Under the pieces are notes generated by a model. The model was not told the origin of the DNA. It saw nothing but the letters and a program-made list of their open reading frames with translations, and ran no database searches. The translations under genes and the position numbers were made by a program. Shown here one piece after another: positions 37,489 through 46,347 of a DNA stretch of 64,000 nt. Position 1 is the stretch's first letter. Each line of letters starts with the position of its first letter. The stretch is from JBFMFH01 sp040752275. GTDB taxonomy: Bacteria > Acidobacteriota > Vicinamibacteria > Vicinamibacterales > JAKQTR01. Location: assembly GCA_040752275.1 (NCBI GenBank), contig JBFMFH010000051.1:1-64000 (forward strand), given 5' to 3'.

Positions 37489-37765
37489 CGCCTGAGGTTG
37501 CGCCGGGCGCACGTTCAGCCACCGCTCGAGGAGAGGCCGCGTGACCGCATCTCACAAATCTGACGTGCGCCCCCTCGGGCTGCCGGCATTCCTGCGAACA
37601 GACTGCCCCGAAGCCGGAGCCGTGGCGGGAATCCAACCGCCCGCTCGCAGCCGGCTGGACGTCCCCGGCGTGTCATCGGAGACGGGTGCCGTGACTCCAG
37701 TACATCCGGCCGGCCATTCCAGGCGCGTGCTGGTAGGATGAACACCGAGCGAGGGGAGGTCCTCT
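37489..37765. other. Intergenic region between hicB and GH31 gene
   Basis: No gene is supported here; short open frames on both strands lack homologous-looking content. The only signal is TGGTAGGAT at 37731-37739, an extended -10-like box about 26 bases before the GH31 start, without a clear -35 box. Confidence 0.4.
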
Positions 37766-40129
37766 GTGCGCGTCGTTACATCCTGTGCCGTCGTGCTGTG
37801 GCTGGCTGCAGGCACGCAGACCAGGCCCGCCACGCCCATCACCGCCGCCGGCAGGCCTGCCGAGCTCGACATCCGACAGGCTGGTGAGCGCGGCCTCCGC
37901 GTCACGCTGAAGCCTGTCGATTTCGACACGGACCTTCCGGACAACCCGGCGCTGATGGAACGGACCTACCCGAAGCCCGCTGTCAGGCTCCGGGAGATTG
38001 CGACCACCGTTCGCGCGAACATCGGCGGCCTGCGCGTCGAGGTGCGGGCGGCTCCGCTGACAATCACGGTCACGAATGCTGCGGGCCAGCCGGTCCAGGA
38101 ACTGACGTTCGATCGGGCCGATCGGCTCGCCTTCCGGCTCGATGGGCATCCCGTGCTCGGGATGGGAGAGGGCGGGCCCCGACCCGAACGCGGGGCGGCC
38201 TGGCGCGAGCACCCTGTCCAGTTCGACCGCAGTGGTGCGCTCGACGCGATGGAGCCCCGCTGGCAAAGCGACGTGTACGGCTCACGCAATCCCGCGCCTG
38301 TGCTTTGGGGAACCGGCGGGTGGGGGCTGTTTGTGGCCGCGCCCTGGGTGCAGGTCGACCTGCGAGACGTCACCCGCGGCGTCCTCCTTCCCGTCGCGCC
38401 GGTAGGGGAGGCGGCGCCTCAGACGCAGGGCAACCAGGAGCAGAGCCTCGGCAAAGGGCTTCCGCCACCGCAGGCGCACGTGCCCGGGCTGTACGACGTA
38501 TTCGTGTTCGATGCGCACGACCCGCCGGCCGCGCTGAAGGACTTCGCGGCGATCACCGGCCCGGCCGCGATGCCGCCAAAGTGGGCGCTCGGCTACATGC
38601 AGTCTCACCGAACGCTCCAGGATGACAGGCAGCTCGTCGAGATCATCGACACGTTCCGGCAGAAGCAGATACCCCTGGACGCCGTGATCTACCTCGGCAC
38701 CGGATTCTGCCCGCGCGGCTGGAACACGACGCAGCCGTCGTTCTCGTTCAACCCCGATGTCTTCACCCGAAATCCGAAGGCGGTCATCGCCGACATGCAC
38801 GCGCGCCCCGTCAAGGTCGTCGTCCACATGGTCCCGTGGGATCGCGACGCGCTGCCGACGCTGCATGGGGCGATCCCGCCGCGTCCCGAAGAAACGCTGG
38901 ACGCAGGGCACATCCAGACCTACTGGCGGCAGCATGTGCCACTGCTGGACGCCGGCATCGATGCCTTCTGGCCAGACGAGGGCGACTGGCTCAATTTGCA
39001 CGAACGGCTGGCGCGCCACCGGATGTACTACCACGGCCCGCTGCTGACGCGCCCCAACGTGCGGCCCTGGCACCTTCAGCGGAACGGCTACCCGGGCATC
39101 GCGCGCTGGGGCGGCTGGGTGTGGTCCGGTGACACCGAATCGTCCTGGAAGACGCTCGAAGCGCAGATCGCCGTCGGGCTCAACTACTCGCTCAGCATCG
39201 GCCCGTACTGGGGCTCCGACATCGGCGGCTTCTACCCGAACCGCGAGCTGACGGGCGAGCTCTACGCGCGGTGGTTCCAGTTCGCGGCGTTCTGCGGATC
39301 CTTCCGCGCGCACGGCCGTGTCTGGTGGATGCGCCTGCCCTGGGGCTGGGGGCTCGACGACGTGGGTCCGCGTGAATATGGCAACCGCAACACGCCCATT
39401 CCGCCGGACGATCCGCGCAACATCTTGCCCTCGGAGCTGAAGAATGCGGCGATCGAACCGATCGCGCGCAGCTACGCCCAGCTGCGCTACGGACTCATGC
39501 CCTACACCTACACGCTGGCCTGGGAGGCCCGGGCGGAAGGCCTGCCGCTCATGCGCGCCATGTGGTTACACTACCCGGCCGACGAACGTGCGCGCGGCCT
39601 CGGCACGCAGTACCTCTGGGGACGCGATCTGCTCATTGCCCCGGTGTTCGCGAAGGGTGCGAGCTCACGCGAGGTCTATCTGCCAGACGGGGGCTGGTAC
39701 GACTGGTGGACGAACGAAGCCGTTGCCGGCGGGCGGATCGTCACGCGCGCGGTGGATCTCGCAACCATGCCCATCTACGTTCGAGCGGGCGCCGTCATCC
39801 CGGTCGATCCGGCGCGTCAGTACACCAGTCAAGCGGTCGACGAACCGACGACCATCCGGATCTACCCCGGCGCGAACGGCGAGTTCAGACTCTACGACGA
39901 CGATGGGATCAGCCAGGCGTACCTCGAGGGGCGTGGCACCTGGACGCGCTTCACCTGGCACGACGGGGCCCGCCAATTGACCATCGAGCCTGTGTCGCCT
40001 GCAGGTGCCGAGAATCTGGCCGACGCGCGGACCTTCCGCATCGTGGTGATTCCAGAGGGCACGACGCGGGAGATCAGGTACGAAGGAAGACGGACCCAGG
40101 TGTCCTTCCAGGCCCGGCGCTCACCCTAG
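37766..40129 (+). CDS. GH31 family alpha-glycosidase
   Basis: A 787-residue enzyme of the alpha-glucosidase/alpha-xylosidase family. It starts at GTG after GAGGGGAGG and has a short signal peptide (TSCAVVLWLAAGTQ). An N-terminal beta-sandwich (about 25-260) precedes the barrel. The nucleophile is Asp404 in DAFWPDEGDW, a variant of the family's WxDMNE block, and Asp456 in VWSGDTESSW is the acid/base. SDIGGFYPN and MPYTYTLAWEA are further landmarks. The C-terminal beta domains contain RAGAVIPVDP and FRLYDDDG. The E-G after the nucleophile Asp departs from M-N-E and may mark a subgroup with different specificity. Its stop shares a CTAG with the convergent AIM24 gene. Confidence 0.9.
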   Translation: MRVVTSCAVVLWLAAGTQTRPATPITAAGRPAELDIRQAGERGLRVTLKPVDFDTDLPDNPALMERTYPKPAVRLREIATTVRANIGGLRVEVRAAPLTITVTNAAGQPVQELTFDRADRLAFRLDGHPVLGMGEGGPRPERGAAWREHPVQFDRSGALDAMEPRWQSDVYGSRNPAPVLWGTGGWGLFVAAPWVQVDLRDVTRGVLLPVAPVGEAAPQTQGNQEQSLGKGLPPPQAHVPGLYDVFVFDAHDPPAALKDFAAITGPAAMPPKWALGYMQSHRTLQDDRQLVEIIDTFRQKQIPLDAVIYLGTGFCPRGWNTTQPSFSFNPDVFTRNPKAVIADMHARPVKVVVHMVPWDRDALPTLHGAIPPRPEETLDAGHIQTYWRQHVPLLDAGIDAFWPDEGDWLNLHERLARHRMYYHGPLLTRPNVRPWHLQRNGYPGIARWGGWVWSGDTESSWKTLEAQIAVGLNYSLSIGPYWGSDIGGFYPNRELTGELYARWFQFAAFCGSFRAHGRVWWMRLPWGWGLDDVGPREYGNRNTPIPPDDPRNILPSELKNAAIEPIARSYAQLRYGLMPYTYTLAWEARAEGLPLMRAMWLHYPADERARGLGTQYLWGRDLLIAPVFAKGASSREVYLPDGGWYDWWTNEAVAGGRIVTRAVDLATMPIYVRAGAVIPVDPARQYTSQAVDEPTTIRIYPGANGEFRLYDDDGISQAYLEGRGTWTRFTWHDGARQLTIEPVSPAGAENLADARTFRIVVIPEGTTREIRYEGRRTQVSFQARRSP

Positions 40130-40806
40130 TTGCTGCTCGACGACTTCGGCAGCTTTGGAATCAGCCAGCCGAGGAACGCCTCGGTCGAGCGCGACTGCAT
40201 CAGCACACGGCCCGGCCCGGTGAGCTGGCACACCAGACCTTCGCCGCCCAGGATTGTCGACTTCCAGCCGCCGGACTTCGTCACCTGGAACTGCACGGTC
40301 GTGTCGAAGCCGACGATGTGGCCGGTGTCAACGACGTAGCGCTGGCCAGAAGCGAGCACGCGCTCCTCGATGGCGCCGTAGGTCGCGGCGACGACCTTGC
40401 CGTTGCCGCTGATGCGGAGCAGGATGAGTCCGCCACCGCCGAAGAAGCCCTTGGCGCCTCCCCACGTGGCGTCCATCGATACGCCCATCTCGCTGGCGAC
40501 GTAGGCGCCGCTGGCGAGGAGGAAATCGCCACCGGTCATACTGAGGGTGATCATGTCGCCAGGCAGCGTCGGCGCGAGCGTGATCTCGCCGCCGCCGGCC
40601 GGCGCCTTCCACGTGTTCTGGAAGAAGCTCTCGCCCGCGACCATCCGCTTGAGGCCGCCGAAGAGCCCGCCCGACGCCTTGGTTTCCGTCGTCATGCCGT
40701 TGCTGTGGCTCACCATGGCGCCCGGCTCGACCTTGATCTCTTCATTCGGGCCGAGCGTGACCACGGCCAGGGAGAATGCTGGCTGGTGTTTGAGGGTGAC
40801 ATCCAT
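40126..40806 (-). CDS. AIM24/TIGR00266-family protein
   Basis: A 226-residue protein of the AIM24 family (beta-helical, also called DUF124). Landmarks are EEIKVEPGAMVSHSNGMTTETKASGGLFGGLKRMVAGESFFQNTW (here in parts), GDFLLASGAYVAS, GGGGLILLRISGNG and YVVDTGHIVGFD. It is cytoplasmic or membrane-associated, with unknown biochemical role. The start at 40806 is fixed by the family N-terminus MDVTLKHQPAFSLAVV; the longer frame overlaps the divergent gene. A TATACT box ends six bases before the ATG and no ribosome site is visible. The gene converges on GH31, with overlapping TAG stops in CTAG. Confidence 0.86.
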   Translation of the reverse strand: MDVTLKHQPAFSLAVVTLGPNEEIKVEPGAMVSHSNGMTTETKASGGLFGGLKRMVAGESFFQNTWKAPAGGGEITLAPTLPGDMITLSMTGGDFLLASGAYVASEMGVSMDATWGGAKGFFGGGGLILLRISGNGKVVAATYGAIEERVLASGQRYVVDTGHIVGFDTTVQFQVTKSGGWKSTILGGEGLVCQLTGPGRVLMQSRSTEAFLGWLIPKLPKSSSSN

Positions 40807-40812
40807 GACGCC

Positions 40813-40818
40813 AGTATA
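40813..40818 (-). promoter_or_regulatory. -10 box of AIM24-family gene
   Basis: TATACT on the minus strand, separated from the ATG by six bases (GGCGTC). An upstream TTGCCG-like -35 has only a 15-base spacer. It is consistent with a leaderless start. Confidence 0.4.
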
Positions 40819-40915
40819 CGTCCGGCGCTCGCTCGGCAATAATGGGCGCAGTGTCTGGGCGCGTGCGTAGTCAGGGCGGTCGGATGGCGATGTGCCTCCA
40901 AAGTGGGGCGGTTGC

Positions 40916-42670
40916 ATGAAGGACCGGCGCGGCCTCTGGGCTCTCCTTGCGTGCGCTGCAATGGCGTTCGGCCTGCGGGTGTACGCCATCGAGTGGGGCC
41001 TTCCGGATCTGCACCACCCAGATGAACCGTATATCCTGAATCGCGCACTGGCCTTCGCCAAGGGGGACCCCAGTCCCCACAACTTCCTCTACCCCACGCT
41101 CTACTTCTATGCGCTGTTCGTGTGGGAAGGCCTGTTCTTCGTTGCCGGGCGCCTCGCCGGAGTGTTTGCGTCCGTCGCCGCCTTCGAGCGGGAGTTCTTC
41201 GTGGACCCCTCTCGGGTCGTCATTGCCGGCCGCCTGCTGACCGCGCTCTTCGGCGTGGCAACCGTGGCGGCGGTCTATAGACTCGGCACTCGGCTGTACG
41301 GGAAGGGGGCAGGGCTGGGCGCGGCGCTGCTGCTGGCCGTTGCGCCCTTTGCCGTTCGCGACGCACACTACATCAAGCTCGACGTGCCGGTGACCCTGTT
41401 CGTGGTGCTCGCCCAGGCAGCCGTGGCGCGTCTCGTCGTCGATCCCGCCGCTGCCGCGCGGCGCGGGCCGTGGATGGCGGCCGGGGCCATGGTGGGATTG
41501 GCCCTGTCGACGCAGTATTACGTCTTCCCCCTTGTCCTCTCCATCGCCGCGGCCGCAACCATCGAGGCGCATCGTCTTGGCCGCGTCGCGGGGGCGGTTC
41601 GGCCCCTCGTGTGGGCCGGCGTCGCGTCAATCGCCGCGTTCGTTGCGGCAACGCCGTTTCTGCTTCCGGAGCTCGACATTGCCATCCGGGACATGGTGGC
41701 GGTGCGCCAGATCAACGTGGACCGTGCCGTGGGAGGTGCCGGCGCCTTTACGTCGTTGGGCGCCTACCTCCGCATGATCGCCACGGACGCCGTCGGCTGG
41801 CCGACGGCGGCGGCCGCCGCAGCAGGATTCGCGCTGGCGGCGATCCGGGACTGGCGGAGGTGGGTCGCCCTCACGTGCTTCCCGCTGGTGTTCCTGGCAT
41901 TCCTCGCGAACACGGTGCCGATGAGCCGGTACCTCAACGCCCTGCTTCCGTCGCTCGCCGTCGCCGCGGCCTTCGCCGTGACTCGAGGGCTGGCGGCCGT
42001 CTCGCGCAACCGGGGAGAGGCGAGGCCGTTGGTTGCCGCAATGGCGTTCGTGGCTCTTGCGGTGCCGGGGCTTGTCGGCAGCCTGCGGTCGGATACGTTC
42101 TACTCGCAGGCCGACACACGCACGCTGGCGCGCGGGTTCATCGAGCGAACGGCGCCGCCTGGTGCGACCGTGCTCGTCCAGCCGCACGGCGTTCAGCCTC
42201 GGCCGTCGCGCGAGGCGCTGGTCGAAGCGCTCCGCGCACACCTGGGCTCGGAGGCCCGGGCCTCGATCAAGTTCCAGAAGCAGCTCGATGCCGCGTCCGC
42301 GGTCTCGCCGACGTTTCGTGTCCTCTATGTCGGCACCGTCACCGACACAGACGCCGCGGTGGACAAGATGTATATCTCGCCCGCCGAGTTCGACCACGGC
42401 GGCGGCCTCGAACCGCTGCGGATGCGCCGGGTGGCCTACGCCGCCGTGAGCCGGTATCGTACCGGCACCCTCGCGTTCCCCTCGCTCGACGCGGCGCTCC
42501 AGGGAGGGGCGCGCCTGCTCGCGACATTCTCGCCCTACCGCCCCGAGATCGGTCCCGATCGCCGCGCCCGGATCGCGCCGTTCTTCCACAACACCGCCGA
42601 CCGGATCGATCCCGCGCTCGAAAGACCCGGGCCGGTCATCGAGGTCTGGCGCATCGATCCACTCCGCTGA
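40916..42670 (+). CDS. GT-C fold membrane glycosyltransferase (PMT/ArnT-like)
   Basis: A 584-residue inner-membrane protein with about ten hydrophobic helices in the first 380 residues and a soluble C-terminal part. The first periplasmic loop holds WGLPDLHHPDEPYILNRAL, the acidic motif used by lipid-linked sugar transferases, followed by NFLYPTLYFYALF. These proteins transfer a sugar from a polyprenyl phosphate to a lipid, protein or polymer at the outer face of the membrane. The acceptor is unknown. ATG at 40916 (MKDRRGLWALL) is preferred to GTG at 40892, because a GGGG stretch precedes it and the N-terminus fits a first helix. It is divergent from AIM24 with about 110 bases between starts. 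Confidence 0.85.
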   Translation: MKDRRGLWALLACAAMAFGLRVYAIEWGLPDLHHPDEPYILNRALAFAKGDPSPHNFLYPTLYFYALFVWEGLFFVAGRLAGVFASVAAFEREFFVDPSRVVIAGRLLTALFGVATVAAVYRLGTRLYGKGAGLGAALLLAVAPFAVRDAHYIKLDVPVTLFVVLAQAAVARLVVDPAAAARRGPWMAAGAMVGLALSTQYYVFPLVLSIAAAATIEAHRLGRVAGAVRPLVWAGVASIAAFVAATPFLLPELDIAIRDMVAVRQINVDRAVGGAGAFTSLGAYLRMIATDAVGWPTAAAAAAGFALAAIRDWRRWVALTCFPLVFLAFLANTVPMSRYLNALLPSLAVAAAFAVTRGLAAVSRNRGEARPLVAAMAFVALAVPGLVGSLRSDTFYSQADTRTLARGFIERTAPPGATVLVQPHGVQPRPSREALVEALRAHLGSEARASIKFQKQLDAASAVSPTFRVLYVGTVTDTDAAVDKMYISPAEFDHGGGLEPLRMRRVAYAAVSRYRTGTLAFPSLDAALQGGARLLATFSPYRPEIGPDRRARIAPFFHNTADRIDPALERPGPVIEVWRIDPLR

Positions 42671-42755
42671 TTCAATGGGCATCGCTGCTGAAGGTCGAGC
42701 TCAGGCGCGATCGCCTGTGGCCCACTGAGAGACGTCCTCTGAAGGAGCGGCTCAT

Positions 42756-44960
42756 ATGAAGTCTGTCCGTACCGCCATTCTGCTGACGTTCGCCCTGCTC
42801 TCGGCCGGCCTGCAGGCCAACGAGGGCATGTGGATGCCACAGCAGATCCCGGCCCTGGCCGAGACGCTGCGCGCGCTCGGATTTGCCGGCGACCCGAAGT
42901 CGTTCGCCGACCTGACCGGGCAGCCGATGGGCGCCATCGTGTCCCTGGGAGGGTGCACGGCGTCCTTTGTCTCTCCTGACGGCCTCATCGTCACCAACCA
43001 CCACTGTGTGACCGGGGGCTTGCAGTACAACTCGACACCAGAGCGCAATCTGTTGAAAGACGGGTACCTTGCAGGAACACGCGAGGCGGAACTGTCGAAC
43101 GGCCCGGGGTCGCGCGTGTACGTGACCACGTCAGTCGTCGAGGTCACTTCCGCCATCACCGGCGGGATCCCGACAACCGCGACCGACCGCGAGCGGTACG
43201 ACACCATCGACCGGCGCGTCAAGGAACGGGTCGCTGCATGCGAGAGGGGCGGGGCGCGCTGCACCGTCGCGTCGTTCTTCGAAGGCCTCAAGTACTTCGA
43301 AATCACGCAACTGGAGATCAAGGATGTCCGACTCGTGTACGCGCCGGCGGAGGGGATCGGCGTGTTCGGCGGCGAAACGGACAACTGGCGCTGGCCCCGG
43401 CACACGGGCGACTGGAGCTTCCTGCGCGCCTATGTCGGCAAGGACGGCAGACCGGCGCCACACGCACCGGACAATGTCCCCTACAAGCCCAAGCACTGGC
43501 TGCCGATTGCGCGCGGCGGGGCCAAGCCGAACGACCTCGTCTTCGTTGTCGGCTACCCGGGGCGGACCCGGCGGCACCAGACCTACGCCGAGGTCAGGGA
43601 AACGGTCGAATGGGCGCTCCCTCGGTCCATCCGCCTCGCCGAAGAGCATCTGGCGGCGATTGACCGCCTGACCAGGGAGAGGCCCGACCTGACGCTGAAG
43701 GTGGCAGGGCGCGTGCAGGGCCTGAACAACGGTCTCACGAACTCGCGCGGCGTGCTCGAAGGGATGCACAAAGGCGGTGCGCTCGCCAGGAAACAGGCGC
43801 GGGAAGAGGACCTCCTGGCGTGGATCGCTGCCAGCCCGGCCCGTCAGATGAAGTACGGTGAAGCCATCGCGGCGATGCGTGCCCTCCAGTCCCAGGGTGA
43901 ATCCACGCGCGAGCGGGACGCCACGTTCGGCCTCCTCTCGTCGGCCTCTTCGTACCTCGGCGCAGCTCAGACGCTTTACCGCCTGTCGGTCCAGCGGGCG
44001 AAGCCGGACGTTCAGCGCGATGCGGGCTACCAGGAGCGCGACTGGACGCGGATCCGCGAGGGCCAGGAACGACTCCAGCGGACGATCGACCCCACGGTGG
44101 ATCGCGTCCTCTTCGGCTGGGCGCTGGCCAAGGCGGCTGTGCTGCCCTCCGGCCAGCGCATCGAGGCGCTGGACCGGGCCGCCGGCTTGGCTGCGGGGAT
44201 GGACAGGATCGCAATCGAGGCTGCCATCGCCAAGTACCTGGACACGCTCTATGGCGGCACGAAGCTCGCCGGCCGCGACACACGCATGGGTCTGATCGAG
44301 AAGAGCACGGCCGACCTCGTGGCAACTGGCGACCCGTTCATCACGCTGGCGGCCGCCCTCGAGCCCGTGGCAGAAGCGAATAGAGAGGCTGCCAGGAATC
44401 GCGCCGGCGCGTACGCCCGTGTCCGTCCGGTCTACATGGAAGCGCTCATCGAGCATGCAGGCGGCCTCCTGGCGCCGGATGCCAACAGCACACTGCGCGT
44501 GACCTACGGCCAGGTCAAAGGGGTGTCCCCGCGGGACGGCCTGTTCTACACTCCGCAGACCACGCTCGCCGGCATCGTCGAAAAGCACACCGGTGCAGGC
44601 GAGTTCGACGCGCCGCGCAGGCAGCTCGACGGCATCGCGGCGCTGCGTGCCGGGAGGAGGACACCCTTCTTCGATCCTGGTGTCAGCGATGTGCCCGTGA
44701 ACTTCCTCTCGACGGTCGACACGACGGGCGGCAACTCCGGTTCACCCACCTTGAACGCGAAGGGCGAGCTGGTGGGGCTGCTCTTCGACGGCACCTACGA
44801 GTCGGTGTCATCGGACTACCTCTTCGACGAGGTGAAGACGCGCTCGATCCACGTCGACAGCCGGTACATGCTGTGGAACATGGCGGAAGTCGACGGCGCC
44901 GAGCGGCTGCTGAAGGAGATGGGTGTGTCGTACACGTTGGCACCGGCGACGGTGAAGTAG
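42756..44960 (+). CDS. S46 family dipeptidyl-peptidase (DPP7-like)
   Basis: A 734-residue exported serine peptidase that removes dipeptides from peptide N-termini. Signal peptide about 1-21. The family N-terminus EGMWMPQQIP is present. The catalytic triad is His in VTNHHCVTGG, Asp in GGETDNWRWPRHTGDW and Ser in TGGNSGSPTLN. After the serine the sequence LLFDGTYES has Gly where DPP11-type enzymes, which cut after Asp/Glu, have Arg. So a DPP7-like preference for hydrophobic P1 residues is more likely. AAGGAG precedes the ATG. It fits with the nearby M24 and S9 peptidases as part of a peptide-scavenging set. Confidence 0.92.
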   Translation: MKSVRTAILLTFALLSAGLQANEGMWMPQQIPALAETLRALGFAGDPKSFADLTGQPMGAIVSLGGCTASFVSPDGLIVTNHHCVTGGLQYNSTPERNLLKDGYLAGTREAELSNGPGSRVYVTTSVVEVTSAITGGIPTTATDRERYDTIDRRVKERVAACERGGARCTVASFFEGLKYFEITQLEIKDVRLVYAPAEGIGVFGGETDNWRWPRHTGDWSFLRAYVGKDGRPAPHAPDNVPYKPKHWLPIARGGAKPNDLVFVVGYPGRTRRHQTYAEVRETVEWALPRSIRLAEEHLAAIDRLTRERPDLTLKVAGRVQGLNNGLTNSRGVLEGMHKGGALARKQAREEDLLAWIAASPARQMKYGEAIAAMRALQSQGESTRERDATFGLLSSASSYLGAAQTLYRLSVQRAKPDVQRDAGYQERDWTRIREGQERLQRTIDPTVDRVLFGWALAKAAVLPSGQRIEALDRAAGLAAGMDRIAIEAAIAKYLDTLYGGTKLAGRDTRMGLIEKSTADLVATGDPFITLAAALEPVAEANREAARNRAGAYARVRPVYMEALIEHAGGLLAPDANSTLRVTYGQVKGVSPRDGLFYTPQTTLAGIVEKHTGAGEFDAPRRQLDGIAALRAGRRTPFFDPGVSDVPVNFLSTVDTTGGNSGSPTLNAKGELVGLLFDGTYESVSSDYLFDEVKTRSIHVDSRYMLWNMAEVDGAERLLKEMGVSYTLAPATVK

Positions 44961-45016
44961 CGGCCTGCCTTGCTCGTGAGGCCATGGGGCGGGAGGGGAC
45001 CGCACGATACGGGGGA

Positions 45017-45045
45017 TTGACCGTGAGTCCTCCCCACCCTAGAAT
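45017..45045 (+). promoter_or_regulatory. Sigma70-type promoter of the lipoprotein-OmpA operon
   Basis: TTGACC (45017-45022), exactly 17 bases, then TAGAAT (45040-45045), followed by AGGAGGA and the ATG at 45063. This is the clearest housekeeping promoter in the window. Confidence 0.6.
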
Positions 45046-45062
45046 CCGCGCAGGAGGAGCTA

Positions 45063-45674
45063 ATGGCCTCGACGAGTGCCCGTCTTCTGCCGGCCCTCAC
45101 CACGCTGCTTCTTTGTGCGGGTCTGACGATTGGCTGTGGGAGCGGAGAGCCGCCAGCCTCGACGGCCGAGTCATCGCGGCCCGCGGCTCCGGCGACCGAC
45201 GCCGCGAGTCCGGCCACCGTTCCGCCCGCGATCCCGCCATCGGAGACGGGAGCGGCGGCTGCGGCCGATCCCGCCGGCCAGACCCGCTCGCACGAAATCG
45301 CCGGAGTCGAAGTCACGCTGGTCGAGGCGGCGCGCACCAGTGGCGACACCGTCACCGTGCGCTGGCGCTGGCGCAATACGACGGCAGAGACCGTGCAACT
45401 GGCGAAGGGCAGTTCTGGCTGGTACGACCCCTATCTTGTGACGGGCGATGCCTACCTGATCGATCCGGTCAACAAGAAGAAGTACCTCGTGCTGACCGAC
45501 TCGGAGCGCGTGCCGATCGCCAGCCGTCACCGCGGGAACTTCGGCATCGATCTCGCAGCCGGCGCCACCATGAACTCCTGGGCGAAGTTCCCCGCCCCGC
45601 CCGCGGATGTGGACGCCATTACCGTGTTCCTTCCCGGCGTCGAACCGTTCGAGGCCGTACCGCTGAAGCGATGA
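45063..45674 (+). CDS. Lipoprotein of unknown function
   Basis: A 203-residue predicted lipoprotein. The hydrophobic N-terminus ends TIGCGSG, a lipobox with Cys near residue 25. A Pro/Ala/Thr-rich linker (about 28-72) leads to a beta-rich domain (about 75-200) with VEVTLVEAARTSGDTVTVRWRWRN and KYLVLTDSERVPIASRH. This resembles the Ig-like fold of DUF4352-type domains, but I cannot name the family. Its stop overlaps the ATG of the OmpA-family gene (ATGA), so the two proteins are probably made together and may meet at the outer membrane or peptidoglycan. Confidence 0.8.
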   Translation: MASTSARLLPALTTLLLCAGLTIGCGSGEPPASTAESSRPAAPATDAASPATVPPAIPPSETGAAAAADPAGQTRSHEIAGVEVTLVEAARTSGDTVTVRWRWRNTTAETVQLAKGSSGWYDPYLVTGDAYLIDPVNKKKYLVLTDSERVPIASRHRGNFGIDLAAGATMNSWAKFPAPPADVDAITVFLPGVEPFEAVPLKR

Positions 45675-46279
45675 GAAGAACCCTGCCGCGGTCGGCCGGA
45701 ATGCCCGGACGCTGGTTCTACACGGCCGTGCTGAGTCTGGTCTTTGGCACGCACGTGTGTGCCGGGGCGCTGGCGCAGGAACCGACCGACCCGCCAGCAG
45801 ACGTGCCGGCGGGAGCGATTCGAACGGTCCTGGATCTCAACTCGTCGGTCCTGGATCTCAACTACGTCGTCGAGAACATCGCGGCCAGGTTGACCGACAC
45901 GGAGATCGAAACCCGTCTCGAGCTCGCCGCCGACATCCTGTTCGACTTCGATGCGGCCACCATCAAGCCCGTGGCCGAGGAGACGCTCAGGGCGGCGGCG
46001 GACTTCATCCGTGACAGCAAGTCCGCGCGCGTGATTGTTGAGGGACACACGGACTCGAAGGGCGCCGAAGACTACAACCAGGCGCTGTCGGTTCGCCGGG
46101 CCGAAGCCGTGCGCGACTGGCTGACGAAGGCCGGCGGCATCTCCGGGGTGGACATCCAGGTCGCTGGTTTTGGGGAGGTGCGGCCCGTCGTACCCAACAC
46201 GAAGGACGACGGCACGGACGACCCTTCCGGGCGGCAACGCAACCGGCGGGTTGAAATCGTCGTGTCGAAGACGCGCTGA
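45671..46279 (+). CDS. OmpA-family peptidoglycan-binding protein
   Basis: A 202-residue exported protein with a signal peptide (about 1-36; a hydrophobic core followed by AGALAQ). The OmpA-C domain (about 90-200) shows ILFDFDAATIKPVAEETL, VIVEGHTDSKG, YNQALSVRRAEAVRDWL and a basic C-terminal NRRVEIVV, with the usual peptidoglycan-binding Asp and Arg. There is no beta-barrel, so it is a periplasmic anchor. The short stretch VLDLNSSVLDLNYVVENI before the domain contains a VLDLN duplication. It is coupled to the preceding lipoprotein by the ATGA overlap. The longer open frame that begins upstream is a shadow of the lipoprotein gene. Confidence 0.9.
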   Translation: MRRTLPRSAGMPGRWFYTAVLSLVFGTHVCAGALAQEPTDPPADVPAGAIRTVLDLNSSVLDLNYVVENIAARLTDTEIETRLELAADILFDFDAATIKPVAEETLRAAADFIRDSKSARVIVEGHTDSKGAEDYNQALSVRRAEAVRDWLTKAGGISGVDIQVAGFGEVRPVVPNTKDDGTDDPSGRQRNRRVEIVVSKTR

Positions 46280-46347
46280 GGAGGCGTCGAAGCCGCGGTG
46301 GGGGCGAATCTCACTGACGAGGTCCGCCCCGGTTCTGTCTTCGGACG

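Noticed and set aside
37541..37741. A 66-codon plus-strand frame between hicB and GH31
   Set aside because: No ribosome site, biased composition and no family resemblance. Better read as intergenic sequence.
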